A stretch of DNA of 36,156 nt from Verrucomicrobiia bacterium (GCA_031290985.1 JARLJW010000049.1:1-36156), one strand, 5' to 3'; positions 6,238-15,041 are shown, counted from the first letter of the stretch. Made by a program: numbers and translations. Notes: a model not told the origin generated them from the letters alone.

Positions 6238-7391
6238 GGAGCAATAGTCTCGACGTATTTGAACGCGCCGTCCTTGATCTGCAGGATCACCGCCGGCTTG
6301 GAGGCGTTGCGGTTGGCGTCGATCGTGATGTTGCCGCTCACGGCATGGAAACCCTTCGTGGCCGCCAGCGCATCGCGGACCTTCGCGCCATCCGTCGCGC
6401 CGGCGCGCTTCATCGCATCCGCCAGGATCATTGCGGAATCATAGCCCAGCGCCGCCATGGCATCGGGCGTCTCGCCGTATTTTTCCTTGAAGTGCTTCAC
6501 GAAGAACTGCACGGCCAGCGACGTGTCCTCCGGCGAAAAGTGGGTGGAATAATAATCCCCTTCCAGGGCCGCGCCGCCGATTTGCACCAGCGAGGCGGAT
6601 TCCCAGCCGTCGCCGCCAAACAGGGGAACCGTGATGCCGAGCTGCCTGGCCTGCAGCGCGATCAATCCCACCTCCGTATAATAGCCTGGAACAAAGATGC
6701 CGTCCGGGTTCGCCGCCTTGATGGCCGTGAGCTGCGCATTGAAATCCTTGTCCCCACCGCTGTATTTTTGTTCGGCGATGATGGTGCCGCCGTTCGCGAG
6801 AAACCCTTCCTTGAAAAATTTCGCCAGGCCCACGCTGTAATCGCTCTTCACATCGGAAAGGATCGCCGCCGAATTCATCTTCAATGTCTTGCGCCCGAAG
6901 TTCGCCATGACCGTGCCTTGGAAGGGATCAATGAAACACACCCGGAAAATATAATCGCCCACTTCCGTGACCTTCGGATTCGTCGAGGACGGCGAAATCA
7001 TCGGGATCTTGTTTTGCTGGCAGATCGGCGCGGCCTCCAGCGAGCGTGACGACGCCACTTCGCCCAGCACCGCCACCACGTTGTCGCTCGAGATCAATTT
7101 GCGCACCGCGGTCGAGGACTGGCCGGCCTGCGACTGGTTGTCCTCGGTGATGAGCTGGATCTTTTTACCCAGCACCCCGCCGTTGGCGTTCAATTCATCA
7201 ATGGCCAGTTGCGTGCCCTTGTGCGACGACTGCCCGAACGTCGCCTCGCTGCCCGTAAGCGACGCAAATTCACCGACCTTGATGGTGTCTTCGCCACCCG
7301 CGCTGGAGCCGGCCGGTTTGTTGCAACCGGTGAGGAGCAACGAAACTCCCATGGCGGCGGCAAAAAAGAACTGTCCGTGTAAAGTCTTCAT
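6234..7391 (-). CDS. livK: Amino acid ABC importer, substrate-binding lipoprotein LivK
   Basis: The periplasmic binding protein (385 residues) that captures the ligand for LivHMGF. Seen: a lipoprotein signal peptide with lipobox LLTGC (Cys23), a Gly/Ser linker, then the type I periplasmic-binding fold beginning IKVGEFASLTG and containing ELNANGGVLGKKIQLI, GEVASS, PMISPSSTNP and RVCFIDPFQGT. Length is standard. It is the first gene of the operon, as usual for liv clusters, and is transcribed away from asd. Its stop codon lies in the repeat upstream of the four-helix-bundle gene. The exact ligand (Leu/Ile/Val, or other amino acids or amides) cannot be told from sequence. Confidence 0.92.
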   Translation of the reverse strand: MKTLHGQFFFAAAMGVSLLLTGCNKPAGSSAGGEDTIKVGEFASLTGSEATFGQSSHKGTQLAIDELNANGGVLGKKIQLITEDNQSQAGQSSTAVRKLISSDNVVAVLGEVASSRSLEAAPICQQNKIPMISPSSTNPKVTEVGDYIFRVCFIDPFQGTVMANFGRKTLKMNSAAILSDVKSDYSVGLAKFFKEGFLANGGTIIAEQKYSGGDKDFNAQLTAIKAANPDGIFVPGYYTEVGLIALQARQLGITVPLFGGDGWESASLVQIGGAALEGDYYSTHFSPEDTSLAVQFFVKHFKEKYGETPDAMAALGYDSAMILADAMKRAGATDGAKVRDALAATKGFHAVSGNITIDANRNASKPAVILQIKDGAFKYVETIAP

Positions 7392-7533
7392 AAAAAAGCT
7401 CGAAACTTGGTTAAAACCCTCAAAACTTGCGTCAGCGTAGCCGTTTGCCTAGGACTTTCAAGCCTTTGCGGGCCGTTCGCACCCTGTTTCTACACCAACG
7501 GCACCGGCCCGCCGGGCCAGTTCCACAGCAAAA

Positions 7534-7561
7534 TTGACGCTGCCGGTTTTTCTGCTAAAGT
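7534..7561 (+). promoter_or_regulatory. Probable sigma-70 promoter of asd
   Basis: TTGACG (7534-7539) and TAAAGT (7556-7561) are 16 bp apart. Only 12 bases separate the -10 from the asd ATG, so the leader would be about five to seven bases; an AGG at 7565-7567 is the only ribosome-site candidate. The rest of 7392-7573 is the divergent livK/asd control region, with no clear livK promoter. Confidence 0.5.
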
Positions 7562-7573
7562 GTCAGGCCTTTT

Positions 7574-8578
7574 ATGAATCGTAATCCGCATGTCGCAATT
7601 GTCGGTGCCACGGGAGCCGTGGGCATCGAGATGATCAAGACCCTGGAGAAGAGAAATTTCCCGGTGGGCAAGCTGACTCTGCTCGCCTCGGCCCGGTCCG
7701 TGGGCAAAAAGCTGAAGTTCAAGGGTGCAGACATCACGGTGACCGAATTGACGAAGGATTCCTTCAAGGGCGTCGACATCGCGCTGTTCAGCGCGGGAGG
7801 CGGCATCTCGAGGGAGTTTGCGCCCATCGCGGCGAAGGCGGGCTGCGTGGTGGTGGATAATTCAAGCGCGTTCCGTCAGGACCCGAACGTGCCGCTCGTG
7901 GTCCCGGAAATCAACGCGGCCGACGTGAAGCAGCACAAGGGCATCATCGCGAACCCAAATTGCACGACGGCGATCACGCTGATGGCGTTATATCCGCTGC
8001 ACCAGGCCTTTGGCGTGAAGCGCGTTTTTGCCTCGAGCTACCAGGCGGTTTCCGGCACGGGCGCGAAGGCCCTGGAAGAGCTGGAGCGGCAGGTGGCGCA
8101 GATCGTCAACCATCAGCCGGTGACGAAGGAGGTCTATCCGCACCAGATCGCGTTCAACGTTCTGCCGCACGTGGATTCCTTCCTGCCCAGCGGCTACACG
8201 AAGGAGGAGATGAAGATGGAGAACGAAGGCCGCAAGATCATGCACCATGACAAGTTCCGCGCCAGCGTGACGTGCGTGCGGGTGCCGGTGTACCGTTCCC
8301 ATTCCATCGCGGTGAGCGCGGAATTTGAGAAGCCCGTGACCCTGGAGGCGGCGCGCGCGGCGTTGAAGCACGCGCCGGGCCTGGACGTCGTGGATGAGCC
8401 GGAAAACAAGAAGTATCCGATGCCGCTGTTCACTTCTGAACAATACAACTGCCAGGTGGGCCGGTTGCGGCTGGATTGCGCCCTGGACAACGGGCTGTGC
8501 TTCTGGGTGAGCGGCGACCAGTTGCTCAAAGGGGCGGCGCTCAACGCTGTGCAGATCGCGGAAGAGCTGATGAAGTGA
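7574..8578 (+). CDS. asd: Aspartate-semialdehyde dehydrogenase
   Basis: Makes L-aspartate-4-semialdehyde from 4-aspartyl phosphate with NADPH, the branch point to lysine/diaminopimelate, threonine and methionine. The 334-residue protein shows the nucleotide-binding GATGAVG (residues 11-17), SSAF (98-101), the catalytic cysteine in NPNCTT (Cys130), SSYQAVSGTG, and the active-site RVPVYRSHS with His243. Length and motifs fit the bacterial Asd family; the related N-acetyl-glutamyl-phosphate reductase lacks this motif set. It stands alone, divergent from livK; no lysine or threonine pathway gene is adjacent. ATG is the first possible start and begins directly before the Rossmann fold. Confidence 0.95.
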   Translation: MNRNPHVAIVGATGAVGIEMIKTLEKRNFPVGKLTLLASARSVGKKLKFKGADITVTELTKDSFKGVDIALFSAGGGISREFAPIAAKAGCVVVDNSSAFRQDPNVPLVVPEINAADVKQHKGIIANPNCTTAITLMALYPLHQAFGVKRVFASSYQAVSGTGAKALEELERQVAQIVNHQPVTKEVYPHQIAFNVLPHVDSFLPSGYTKEEMKMENEGRKIMHHDKFRASVTCVRVPVYRSHSIAVSAEFEKPVTLEAARAALKHAPGLDVVDEPENKKYPMPLFTSEQYNCQVGRLRLDCALDNGLCFWVSGDQLLKGAALNAVQIAEELMK

Positions 8579-8715
8579 CACGTTGAAGTGACGGCTGCCT
8601 GACGCTGGTAACCATCCGGTTACTAACTAGCGCAAATCCGTTGAATTTCATGAAACCTCTGTTATGTTTGGCCCGTCCTTCACGGGCGAACATGACGTAC
8701 CATTTGTTTTACCAG

Positions 8716-8741
8716 CCGGCGGCAGGGTTGCCGCCGGTTTT
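8716..8741 (+). terminator. Terminator-like hairpin just before the next gene
   Basis: CCGGCGGCA (8716-8724) and TGCCGCCGG (8729-8737) form a perfect 9-bp stem with loop GGGT, followed by TTTT. It may end asd transcription, but it lies only six bases before the ATG at 8748, so it could also act as an attenuator or hide the start. A second small hairpin, GCCCGT/ACGGGC, lies about 40 bp upstream. Confidence 0.55.
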
Positions 8742-8747
8742 CTCCCG

Positions 8748-10013
8748 ATGAAACGGCCCCGCAAACCCGAGGCGGCGCAGGCGTCCAATGTGTTCCAGTT
8801 TTCGCTGGCGGGCCTGATCATCTTCAGTCTGGCCTTGATCGGGATTTCCTCGTTTGTGGGTTACAAGCTGACGGCTAAAAACCAGCCGAAGCTGGCGGAA
8901 ACTTTTGCCAGGAACCCCAAGGACAAAACCCAGGCCGTGCATACGGGAGCATGGGGGGCGTTGATCACCCGGGATATCGACCTGGAACGGCCGGTGGAAT
9001 ACCTGACCGAGGAAGTGGCCAGCCCGAAGCCGGAAGTGTGGACCTTCAACGGGATGAAGCCGGAGGCCGTGAAGGCGTTTTTCGCCCAGAACGGATTGTC
9101 CGCCGCGCAGGTGGCCGGGGCGTTTGCGCCGGGGACGGTGACGGAAACGGGCAACAGCACGGTGTTGCAGCCGTCGGAGAAATTTCTATTGTCGCTGGAC
9201 GGCCCGGTGCGCGCGAAACTCTACATTGCGCTGGCCGGTTCGGGGGTCAACTTGTATCTGGATTATCCCTACATCTTTCCGGGCAACGTCATCGAGTCCA
9301 TTTACAATGACAGCCGGGTAAATCCTGAGGATTTGGCGCTGTTCAAGCAGTTGATCTATCTCAACGGCAGCGTCAGCCAGTTGAGTGACTACCCGTTTTT
9401 GCTGACCAAAATTCCCACGGCGGAACGGCGCGTGGCGCTGGCGCGTTCCATGTCCCGCCAGTCGGCGGTGCTGGCCGGCCTGGTGATCAACCCGGACACG
9501 GACATCGACAAGATCGCCAGCTACTGGGGCAACTTGCCGAATGTGCGTTTCACGGACATCCGGCCGATGATGGAGGCGCTCAAGCAACTGCCCGAGGGCG
9601 GCAATCTGAGCCTGTTCTACCTGCTGCCCAAGTTTGCGCGCGACCGGCTGTACACCTTCCCGCTGCCGCCCCAGGCCGGCGAACCCACGATGGACTGCCA
9701 CTGGTCCACGTTCAACTTCGGCAACGATACGCCCGACAACCGTTTCAATGACCCGGCTTTCGCGGTGGATTACATCCGGAAGAATTATTACCAGATTGCC
9801 GCCCCTTCGCTCTGCGGCGACATCCTTTTGTTGATGAACGACAAGCAGGAGGTCAAGCACTCGGCGGTCTTCCTGGCGGACGACATCGTCTTCACGAAGA
9901 ACGGCAACAACTACCGCCAGCCCTGGATGTTGATGCGGATTCCTGATCTGCTGGCGACCTATCCGGCCACGCCCCCGATGAAGGCCATCTACATGCGGCG
10001 CAAGACGGATTGA
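8748..10013 (+). CDS. Membrane-anchored protein, possible C-terminal NlpC/P60-like domain
   Basis: A 421-residue protein I cannot name. After a basic N terminus it has one membrane segment (about 17-40), then a soluble region exported or facing the periplasm. The last 110 residues look like a papain-like fold: Cys317 in MDCHWSTFNF, a GDILLL strand (357-362), and His371 in KHSAVFLADDIVF, in the order Cys...GD...His seen in NlpC/P60 peptidases, followed by KNG and PWM. That reading is inference from pattern only. I start at MKRPRKPEA; an in-frame ATG 84 bases upstream would run through the terminator-like hairpin and give no plausible protein. It may act on peptidoglycan or a surface peptide, but this is unproven. 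Confidence 0.6.
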   Translation: MKRPRKPEAAQASNVFQFSLAGLIIFSLALIGISSFVGYKLTAKNQPKLAETFARNPKDKTQAVHTGAWGALITRDIDLERPVEYLTEEVASPKPEVWTFNGMKPEAVKAFFAQNGLSAAQVAGAFAPGTVTETGNSTVLQPSEKFLLSLDGPVRAKLYIALAGSGVNLYLDYPYIFPGNVIESIYNDSRVNPEDLALFKQLIYLNGSVSQLSDYPFLLTKIPTAERRVALARSMSRQSAVLAGLVINPDTDIDKIASYWGNLPNVRFTDIRPMMEALKQLPEGGNLSLFYLLPKFARDRLYTFPLPPQAGEPTMDCHWSTFNFGNDTPDNRFNDPAFAVDYIRKNYYQIAAPSLCGDILLLMNDKQEVKHSAVFLADDIVFTKNGNNYRQPWMLMRIPDLLATYPATPPMKAIYMRRKTD

Positions 10014-10074
10014 AATTAAAATTCCAAGCCCCAACCTCCAGGCTCCAAACCTCAGCCGGCCGCGGCTTGAAATT

Positions 10075-10107
10075 TCTCTGGTGCTTGGATGTTGGTGCTT
10101 GGAGCTT
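10075..10107. repeat. 33-bp dispersed repeat (copy B)
   Basis: TCTCTGGTGCTTGGATGTTG and the following 13 bases match the reverse complement of 18868-18900 at 31 of 33 positions. With the CCAAGCCCCAACCTCCAGGC-type arm at 10021-10050 it forms an imperfect palindrome filling the convergent gap 10014-10110. Confidence 0.7.
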
Positions 10108-10110
10108 TTT

Positions 10111-10545
10111 CTATTTCCCCGCTTCCTTGGTGTAAGCGCTCAAGACGCGGATATTGGCCGCCTTGGCGATGTCCATCACCTGCACGATGCGTTCCCAGTG
10201 CGCGGCCTTGTCCGCCCGGACGGCCAGCATGGGTTCCCGGCCGGTGGCGCGGACCTTTTCCGCATCCACAATCAGCCGGCTGCGCAACTGCTCCGGCGTC
10301 ACCACGTCCGCATTCGGCCCGTAACGCAGGAGGTTTTTATCATCAATGAAAACGACCTGGGGCGGGTTTTCATTGGCGCCGGATTTCAGCGCGGAGGTGG
10401 AGGAGGGCAGCGCGAGCTTGAGCGCCGGCTGCTGCTTGAAGGTCGTGGTCACCAGCAGAAAGATCACCAGCACGATCAGCACGTCGATCAGCGCGACGAT
10501 GATGACGGCGGGGGCGGTGCGGCGTTTGCGGATGAGAAAGCGCAT
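10111..10545 (-). CDS. exbD: ExbD/TolR-family proton-channel subunit
   Basis: A 144-residue inner-membrane protein of the ExbD/TolR family: short basic N terminus, one membrane helix carrying the proton-path aspartate (ALIDVLIVLVIFLLV, Asp about residue 21), and a periplasmic domain ending in AVRADKAAHWERIVQVMDIA. With ExbB it converts the proton gradient into movement of a TonB-like partner. I start at ATG 10543-10545, seven bases after the exbB stop. A TTG further upstream would overlap exbB and adds nothing conserved. Whether the complex serves TonB-type uptake or Tol-type envelope work depends on the partner at 11174-12151. Confidence 0.85.
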   Translation of the reverse strand: MRFLIRKRRTAPAVIIVALIDVLIVLVIFLLVTTTFKQQPALKLALPSSTSALKSGANENPPQVVFIDDKNLLRYGPNADVVTPEQLRSRLIVDAEKVRATGREPMLAVRADKAAHWERIVQVMDIAKAANIRVLSAYTKEAGK

Positions 10546-10552
10546 GGGTCGG

Positions 10553-11149
10553 TCACTTTTTCGCAACGTACTGTTTGCGGATGAACCTGGCGCAGATGGT
10601 TTCCATCTCGACGGCGAGCACCTCGACCTTTTTCGAGAAGTAGCTCCAGGTCACGAGCGACGGGATGGAGATCAGCAGGCCGATGAGCGTCGTCCGCAAA
10701 ATCAGGCTGATGCCCTGCGCCAGCTTCGAGGCGTCATTCATGTTGTTCAAGCCGGTCTGGCCGAGGTCCCCGAACACGCCCATCATGCCGATGATCGTTC
10801 CGACCAGGCCGAGCAACGGCGCGATGCCGACGATGATCTCCAGGATGACCAGCCCGCTCTCGAGTTTCATGATTTCATGGCGCGCGGCGGTTTCCACCAC
10901 GGCCTCGTTTTCCGCCTTGGGCCGGTCGCGATGGTCGCTGGCCAGCAGCAGCAAGCGCCCGAGCGGCGAGGGTTCGGCGGCGCAGGATTGGCGGAGGTTT
11001 TCCAGGTCGTTGTCATTCTCGCAGTCCGCGGCGGCGGCGAGACTGGCCGGCACGACCTTTTCCCAGCGCAGCACCCATGCGCGCCAGATGACCACGCCCA
11101 GGCCGGTCACGGAAGTTGCGCCGAGCAAAATATAAACAAGTGTATCCAT
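10553..11149 (-). CDS. exbB: ExbB/TolQ/MotA-family proton-channel protein
   Basis: A 198-residue inner-membrane protein with one membrane helix at the N terminus, a cytoplasmic stretch, and two further helices holding the family signature GIAPLLGLVGTIIGMMGVF (about residues 107-125) and the LAQGISLILRTTLIGLLISI segment. Five copies are expected to surround an ExbD dimer. It lies between the TonB-like gene upstream (24-bp gap) and exbD downstream, so the three genes form one unit on the minus strand. Confidence 0.9.
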   Translation of the reverse strand: MDTLVYILLGATSVTGLGVVIWRAWVLRWEKVVPASLAAAADCENDNDLENLRQSCAAEPSPLGRLLLLASDHRDRPKAENEAVVETAARHEIMKLESGLVILEIIVGIAPLLGLVGTIIGMMGVFGDLGQTGLNNMNDASKLAQGISLILRTTLIGLLISIPSLVTWSYFSKKVEVLAVEMETICARFIRKQYVAKK

Positions 11150-11173
11150 ATGGTTTTTCCAAAAACGAACGGT

Positions 11174-12151
11174 TCAATAATAATAAAACGTGAAAGAGAT
11201 ATCCCGATAATTCGCGCCGATCTCGCGGCGCATGTCGCTCGGCCATTTGCCGAAAGGCGCGGCTTCCTGCACCGATTCCTCGCAGACGTACCCGAGCAGC
11301 TCCCCGACGGTGTTCTGCTGGATCTGCAGTTCCTCGACGGAACCGTTGAATTTTAATTTGAAGTGCACGATCACCTTGCCGGTGCGGTCCATGGCAAAAC
11401 GGCGGCTGTCCAGCAGGTCATACCAGCGCGTGGTGACCGCGTCGACGATGGCCCGGTCGTAATCGCCGAAGGCCGTCGCCTTGGCGTCGAGCGAGGACCA
11501 GATGCGCTGGCGGCGCACGCCGCCCTCCTGCTGCAATTTTTGCCCGGGCAATTGTTGCTGCTGCTGGGCCTGGGCTTCTTTCAAGGTGCGCGGGCGCTGC
11601 ACCGGCTGGTCGGATTTTTGGTCCGCGGTTTTTGGTTCAACCGGCTTGCTCAATTTCAGATCGCCCAGGCTCATCGGGTCGTGCGGATGGGTTTCCTCGG
11701 CGGGCTTGGTTTCCGGCGCCGGCTGCTGGGGCGGGGCGGTCGGCTGCAGCTTGGGCAGCGTCGGGACATCCTCGGTTTTCGGCACGTCCTTCTGTTTCCC
11801 GTCCAGCTTGGGCTGGCCCGTGTCCTTGCTGGCATCCGGATTCGCCGCCTGGGAATTTTTGTTGGAATAATACTTCGTCTTTTTCGGCGGCTCCGGCTCC
11901 GCGTGGCTCACGTCCACGAAAACCACCGGCGGCTCGTTGTCTTTTTTCGCGACCGGCACCGGCGTGATTTTCTTTTCCAGCTTCTGCACCCACGCCGGCG
12001 CGTGCAGCCGCTGCCACCAGCCCAGCTTTTTTCCAAACTGGTAGCCGCCCCAGGTGCCCAGGTGCAGCAGCAGCGAAATCAAAAGCGCCATCGTCAGCCG
12101 GCTCATCTCGAGGCGGCTGGGGCGCAGGGACCGGATTTCGGTGCGAACCAT
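11174..12151 (-). CDS. TonB/TolA-like energy-transducing protein
   Basis: A 325-residue protein with one N-terminal membrane helix (about 18-36), a long Pro/Lys/Gln/Glu-rich spacer (about 65-200, including PPQQPAPETKPAEE and a QQQQQ run) and a C-terminal domain with RTGKVIVHFKLKFNGSVEEL, the strand pattern of TonB/TolA C-terminal domains. It would span the periplasm and contact outer-membrane partners, powered by the ExbB/ExbD pair encoded just downstream. The start may be this ATG or the Met at residue 16 directly before the helix. No TonB-dependent receptor gene is in view, so the cargo is unknown. Confidence 0.75.
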   Translation of the reverse strand: MVRTEIRSLRPSRLEMSRLTMALLISLLLHLGTWGGYQFGKKLGWWQRLHAPAWVQKLEKKITPVPVAKKDNEPPVVFVDVSHAEPEPPKKTKYYSNKNSQAANPDASKDTGQPKLDGKQKDVPKTEDVPTLPKLQPTAPPQQPAPETKPAEETHPHDPMSLGDLKLSKPVEPKTADQKSDQPVQRPRTLKEAQAQQQQQLPGQKLQQEGGVRRQRIWSSLDAKATAFGDYDRAIVDAVTTRWYDLLDSRRFAMDRTGKVIVHFKLKFNGSVEELQIQQNTVGELLGYVCEESVQEAAPFGKWPSDMRREIGANYRDISFTFYYY

Positions 12152-12264
12152 GAACGGTAATTTTGCCGCACGTTCACCTTCCCGGCAACTGATAGATTTG
12201 GCGTGTTGGATTTGGCGGGGATTTCCCGCCTTGCAGTTTCGCGGCGTTTTGCTTTCATCGCCCC

Positions 12265-13026
12265 ATGCCGAAAGCGCCGCTGCCCGCCATTGTTGCGTAT
12301 TGTGACCAGCTCCTCCGCACCGCCGAAACCGGCGATTACGACGGCGCGGTCAACGGCCTGCAGGTGGAAAATTCCGGCCGCGTCACGCGCATTGCCGCCA
12401 CGGTGGATGCCAGCCTGGCCACCGTCAAAATGGCCGTGGCCGCCCAGGCGGACCTGCTTATCGTCCATCATGGGCTGTTCTGGTCCAAGCCGCAGCCCTG
12501 GACCGGCAAACGCCATGAACTGCTCCGGCTGCTGGTGCAAAACGACCTCGCGGTGTACAGCTCCCATCTGCCGCTGGACGCGCACCCCGCGCTCGGCAAC
12601 AACGCCCAACTGGCGTCCGCCTTGGGCTTCAAAAACCTGAAGCCGTTCTTCTTCAGCCACGGGCAGGCCATCGGCCTGCGGACGCGGCAAAAAATTTCCC
12701 GGGCCGGGCTGGCAAAAAAACTGGAGTACGCCACCGGCGCGCCCCCGAAGGTCCTCCCCGGCGGCCGGGAAATCTGCGAACGCATCGGCATCGTCACCGG
12801 CGGCGCGGGCGGCGACCTGAAGACCGCCGCCGCCGCCGGCGTGGACACCTTCATCACCGGCGAAGGCCCGCACTGGACCTTTGCGCTGGCGGAGGAACTG
12901 GGGGTGAACGTCTTTTACGGCGGCCACTATGCCACCGAGACTTTCGGAGTGAAGGCGCTCGCGGCGGTGTTGTCCAAAAAGTTCCGCGTGCCGTGGGTGT
13001 TTCTTGACCATCCAACCGGGCTTTAA
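12265..13026 (+). CDS. Nif3-like dinuclear metal-centre protein (YbgI family)
   Basis: A 253-residue member of the Nif3/YbgI (GTP cyclohydrolase 1 type 2-like) family, which forms hexameric toroids with a two-metal site. Seen: VHHGLFW (His68, His69), SSHLPLDAHPALGNN (His101, Asp105) and YGGHYATE (His221, Glu225), the usual metal ligands. The short form without the inserted middle domain is present. The cellular role is unsettled for the whole family. It is divergent from the TonB-like gene across 113 bp and ends in a palindrome shared with the convergent glycosyltransferase gene. Confidence 0.9.
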   Translation: MPKAPLPAIVAYCDQLLRTAETGDYDGAVNGLQVENSGRVTRIAATVDASLATVKMAVAAQADLLIVHHGLFWSKPQPWTGKRHELLRLLVQNDLAVYSSHLPLDAHPALGNNAQLASALGFKNLKPFFFSHGQAIGLRTRQKISRAGLAKKLEYATGAPPKVLPGGREICERIGIVTGGAGGDLKTAAAAGVDTFITGEGPHWTFALAEELGVNVFYGGHYATETFGVKALAAVLSKKFRVPWVFLDHPTGL

Positions 13027-13033
13027 AGCCCGG
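13016..13033. terminator. Perfect 18-bp palindrome between convergent genes
   Basis: CCGGGCTTTAAAGCCCGG covers the TAA stop of the Nif3-like gene and lies nine bases from the end of the glycosyltransferase gene. It could serve as a two-way transcript end, although no T-tract follows on either strand. Confidence 0.4.
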
Positions 13034-13041
13034 CGGCGGAA

Positions 13042-14049
13042 TTATTTTGCGGCCCGGGAAAACTTTTTGTGGGCGGCGATGCCGTCCAAAAATCCGCGCA
13101 AGTCGGAACCGAAAGATTTGGCCAGCTCCTGCTTGCCGGTCAGCTTATATTGGGCGGTTTTGATGACGAGCTGCACGAGGCGTCCGTAGAACATGAAAAA
13201 CATCGGCAGGTCCTTTTTGAATTCGCGCAGCATGGCCGCCCCGGCGAAGCTGTAAACATAGCGTGTCTTATAGACTTCGTTCACGCTGGCTTCCCCCTCG
13301 TTCCGGACGGCGGAAGACTCCGCGGCATCCGACGTCAGCCGATGTTTGTGCCGCACCACCGCCGCCGGTTCATAAACAATGGCGTGGCCGGATTTCAAAA
13401 CGCGGTAAAGCATCTCCAGATCGTCACACCCCTTGAAGGGCGCGCCGGCGCCAAAACGTTCGTCGCAGCCGCCGGTCTGCTGAAAAAATTCGCGGCGGAA
13501 GGAAAGGCTGCTGCCGTGGCCGATGCCGAAGGGCGCGGGCGCGCGGGATTTCATGTGTTTGGCGAAAACCTTGCCGATGTTTTTCAGCAGGAACCCGGGG
13601 CCGCCCCGGACATCTTCCGGCGTGAAGGTGCGTTTTTCGCCGCCCAGATCCTGCCCCGCAACTTCTTCGAACAGGGCGGAGGCGCCGCCCGTGTCGTGCG
13701 GGATGACCCGGCCGGTGCAGGCCCAGACCTTGGGGTCGGCATAGTTTTTAACTTTTTCCGCCAGCCAGTTGCGGGCGGGAAGACAATCGTCGTCGGTGAA
13801 GGCGATGATTGCCCCGGAGGTGTTGGCCACCCCGGTGTTGCGGGCGAGGGCGAGCCCGGGACGCGGCTCGGCCACGTAGCGGGCGCCGAATTTATTTGCA
13901 AGTTCCGCGGTTCTTGCTTTGTCCGCGCCGCTGCTGCTGTCCACGATCAAAGTTTCAAACTCCACCCCTTCCAGGCGGGCAAGCGCCTCCAAGGTTTCCG
14001 AAATGGAGCCGGCGCGGTTGCGGGTGCAGACGATGACGGATGCTTGCAT
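13042..14049 (-). CDS. Family 2 glycosyltransferase
   Basis: A 335-residue GT-A fold enzyme that transfers sugar from a nucleotide donor, probably in surface polysaccharide or glycoprotein synthesis. Seen: ASVIVCTRNRAGSISETLEA at the start, ETLIVDSSSGA, LALARNTGVANTSGAIIAF, the metal-binding FTDDDC (Asp86-88), and GCDERFGAGAPFKGCDDLEM further on, typical of GT2. The last 60 residues hold hydrophobic stretches (MFFMFYGRLVQLVIK) that may rest on the membrane. It lies downstream of the FkbM methyltransferase on the same strand across 113 bp. Donor and acceptor sugars are unknown. Confidence 0.88.
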   Translation of the reverse strand: MQASVIVCTRNRAGSISETLEALARLEGVEFETLIVDSSSGADKARTAELANKFGARYVAEPRPGLALARNTGVANTSGAIIAFTDDDCLPARNWLAEKVKNYADPKVWACTGRVIPHDTGGASALFEEVAGQDLGGEKRTFTPEDVRGGPGFLLKNIGKVFAKHMKSRAPAPFGIGHGSSLSFRREFFQQTGGCDERFGAGAPFKGCDDLEMLYRVLKSGHAIVYEPAAVVRHKHRLTSDAAESSAVRNEGEASVNEVYKTRYVYSFAGAAMLREFKKDLPMFFMFYGRLVQLVIKTAQYKLTGKQELAKSFGSDLRGFLDGIAAHKKFSRAAK

Positions 14050-14162
14050 TGACGGGCTCGCTTTACTTTTGGGGTTTAACTGGCGCCAGGGGTGACCGCG
14101 CGGATTCCGCCGCCGGGCGGGCGGGGTTCATGATTATGATCAGCTTCAAGCGCGCGCATGGC

Positions 14163-14960
14163 TCAAGCGGCCAAGGTCGGATGCAGGCACATCACAATCT
14201 GCCCGCGGACAACTTTGGGGAGGAACTCCTGGGTGGCCTCGGTAAAGGCCTGCTCGCAACCGGACCGGTAGCGTTCGTGCAATTCCACCATGATTATTTG
14301 CACCTTGCCGATCCATTTTTTGGAATTTTCAAAAACCTCCTTCTCGGCGCCCTCAATGTCAATCTTCAGAATGTCAACCTGGTCCACATTCAGTTTTTGC
14401 ATCAAGCCGTCCAGCGTCACGGCTTCGACCTGGCCCAATTGGGTCTGCGGATTGGCATCCACATCATGCGTGGTGACCCCCCAATGGCCCCCGCTCGAAT
14501 CGAACAGTTTGATCTGTTTGTTCTCATTCCAAAGGGCGGTTTTTAGGGGCTTGATTTGCGGGTAGGGCGCCGTGTTCGTCTTTAATAAATTGAAATTGGA
14601 TTCCTCCGGTTCCAAGGCATACACCAGGGCATCGGGAAACTTGTTGGCAAAGAAAATCGCCGCGAGGCCTATGTTGGCGCCGGCATCAATGATTATTTTG
14701 GGGGAAATGGCCGGCAGAAAATCATATTCGCCATCCAACAAGACCTCCTTCAACGCCCAGGCGTCCGAAGTGCCAAAGCGCATCTGGACCGGGTGCGCAA
14801 TGCGCGGCACCCGGACTTTGAACAAGGGCAGGTTGCTCCACATGTTCGACAGCCGCTTGCTGGACAGCTTCGCCAGCAAGAGCGCCAGCAATACTCCCGC
14901 CACCTGTTTTAAACCGAGCAGCGCATGGTATTCCCGCACCTTTATCAAAACCCTAAACAT
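14163..14960 (-). CDS. FkbM-family SAM-dependent methyltransferase
   Basis: A 265-residue class I methyltransferase. Seen: a hydrophobic N-terminal stretch (GVLLALLLAKL), the SAM-binding IIIDAGANIGLAAIFFA (about residues 89-105), the acidic EPEESN after strand 2, and VDILKIDIEGAEKEVF, which is diagnostic for FkbM. Such enzymes O-methylate sugars or small molecules; next to a glycosyltransferase and an epimerase, methylation of a surface sugar is the likely role. A promoter-like pair lies at 15042-15069 with a leader of about 75 bases. Confidence 0.9.
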   Translation of the reverse strand: MFRVLIKVREYHALLGLKQVAGVLLALLLAKLSSKRLSNMWSNLPLFKVRVPRIAHPVQMRFGTSDAWALKEVLLDGEYDFLPAISPKIIIDAGANIGLAAIFFANKFPDALVYALEPEESNFNLLKTNTAPYPQIKPLKTALWNENKQIKLFDSSGGHWGVTTHDVDANPQTQLGQVEAVTLDGLMQKLNVDQVDILKIDIEGAEKEVFENSKKWIGKVQIIMVELHERYRSGCEQAFTEATQEFLPKVVRGQIVMCLHPTLAA

Positions 14961-15041
14961 GGCATTGGCGGTTGTCCACCATGCCCGGGGGCTGCCGGAT
15001 GGAGCGGTTTGGTGCGAGTCGCAATTTCACAATTGCCAAGC

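Noticed and set aside
10546..10566. TTG start for exbD overlapping exbB
   Set aside because: ATG at 10545 lies right before the conserved basic/membrane start of the family.
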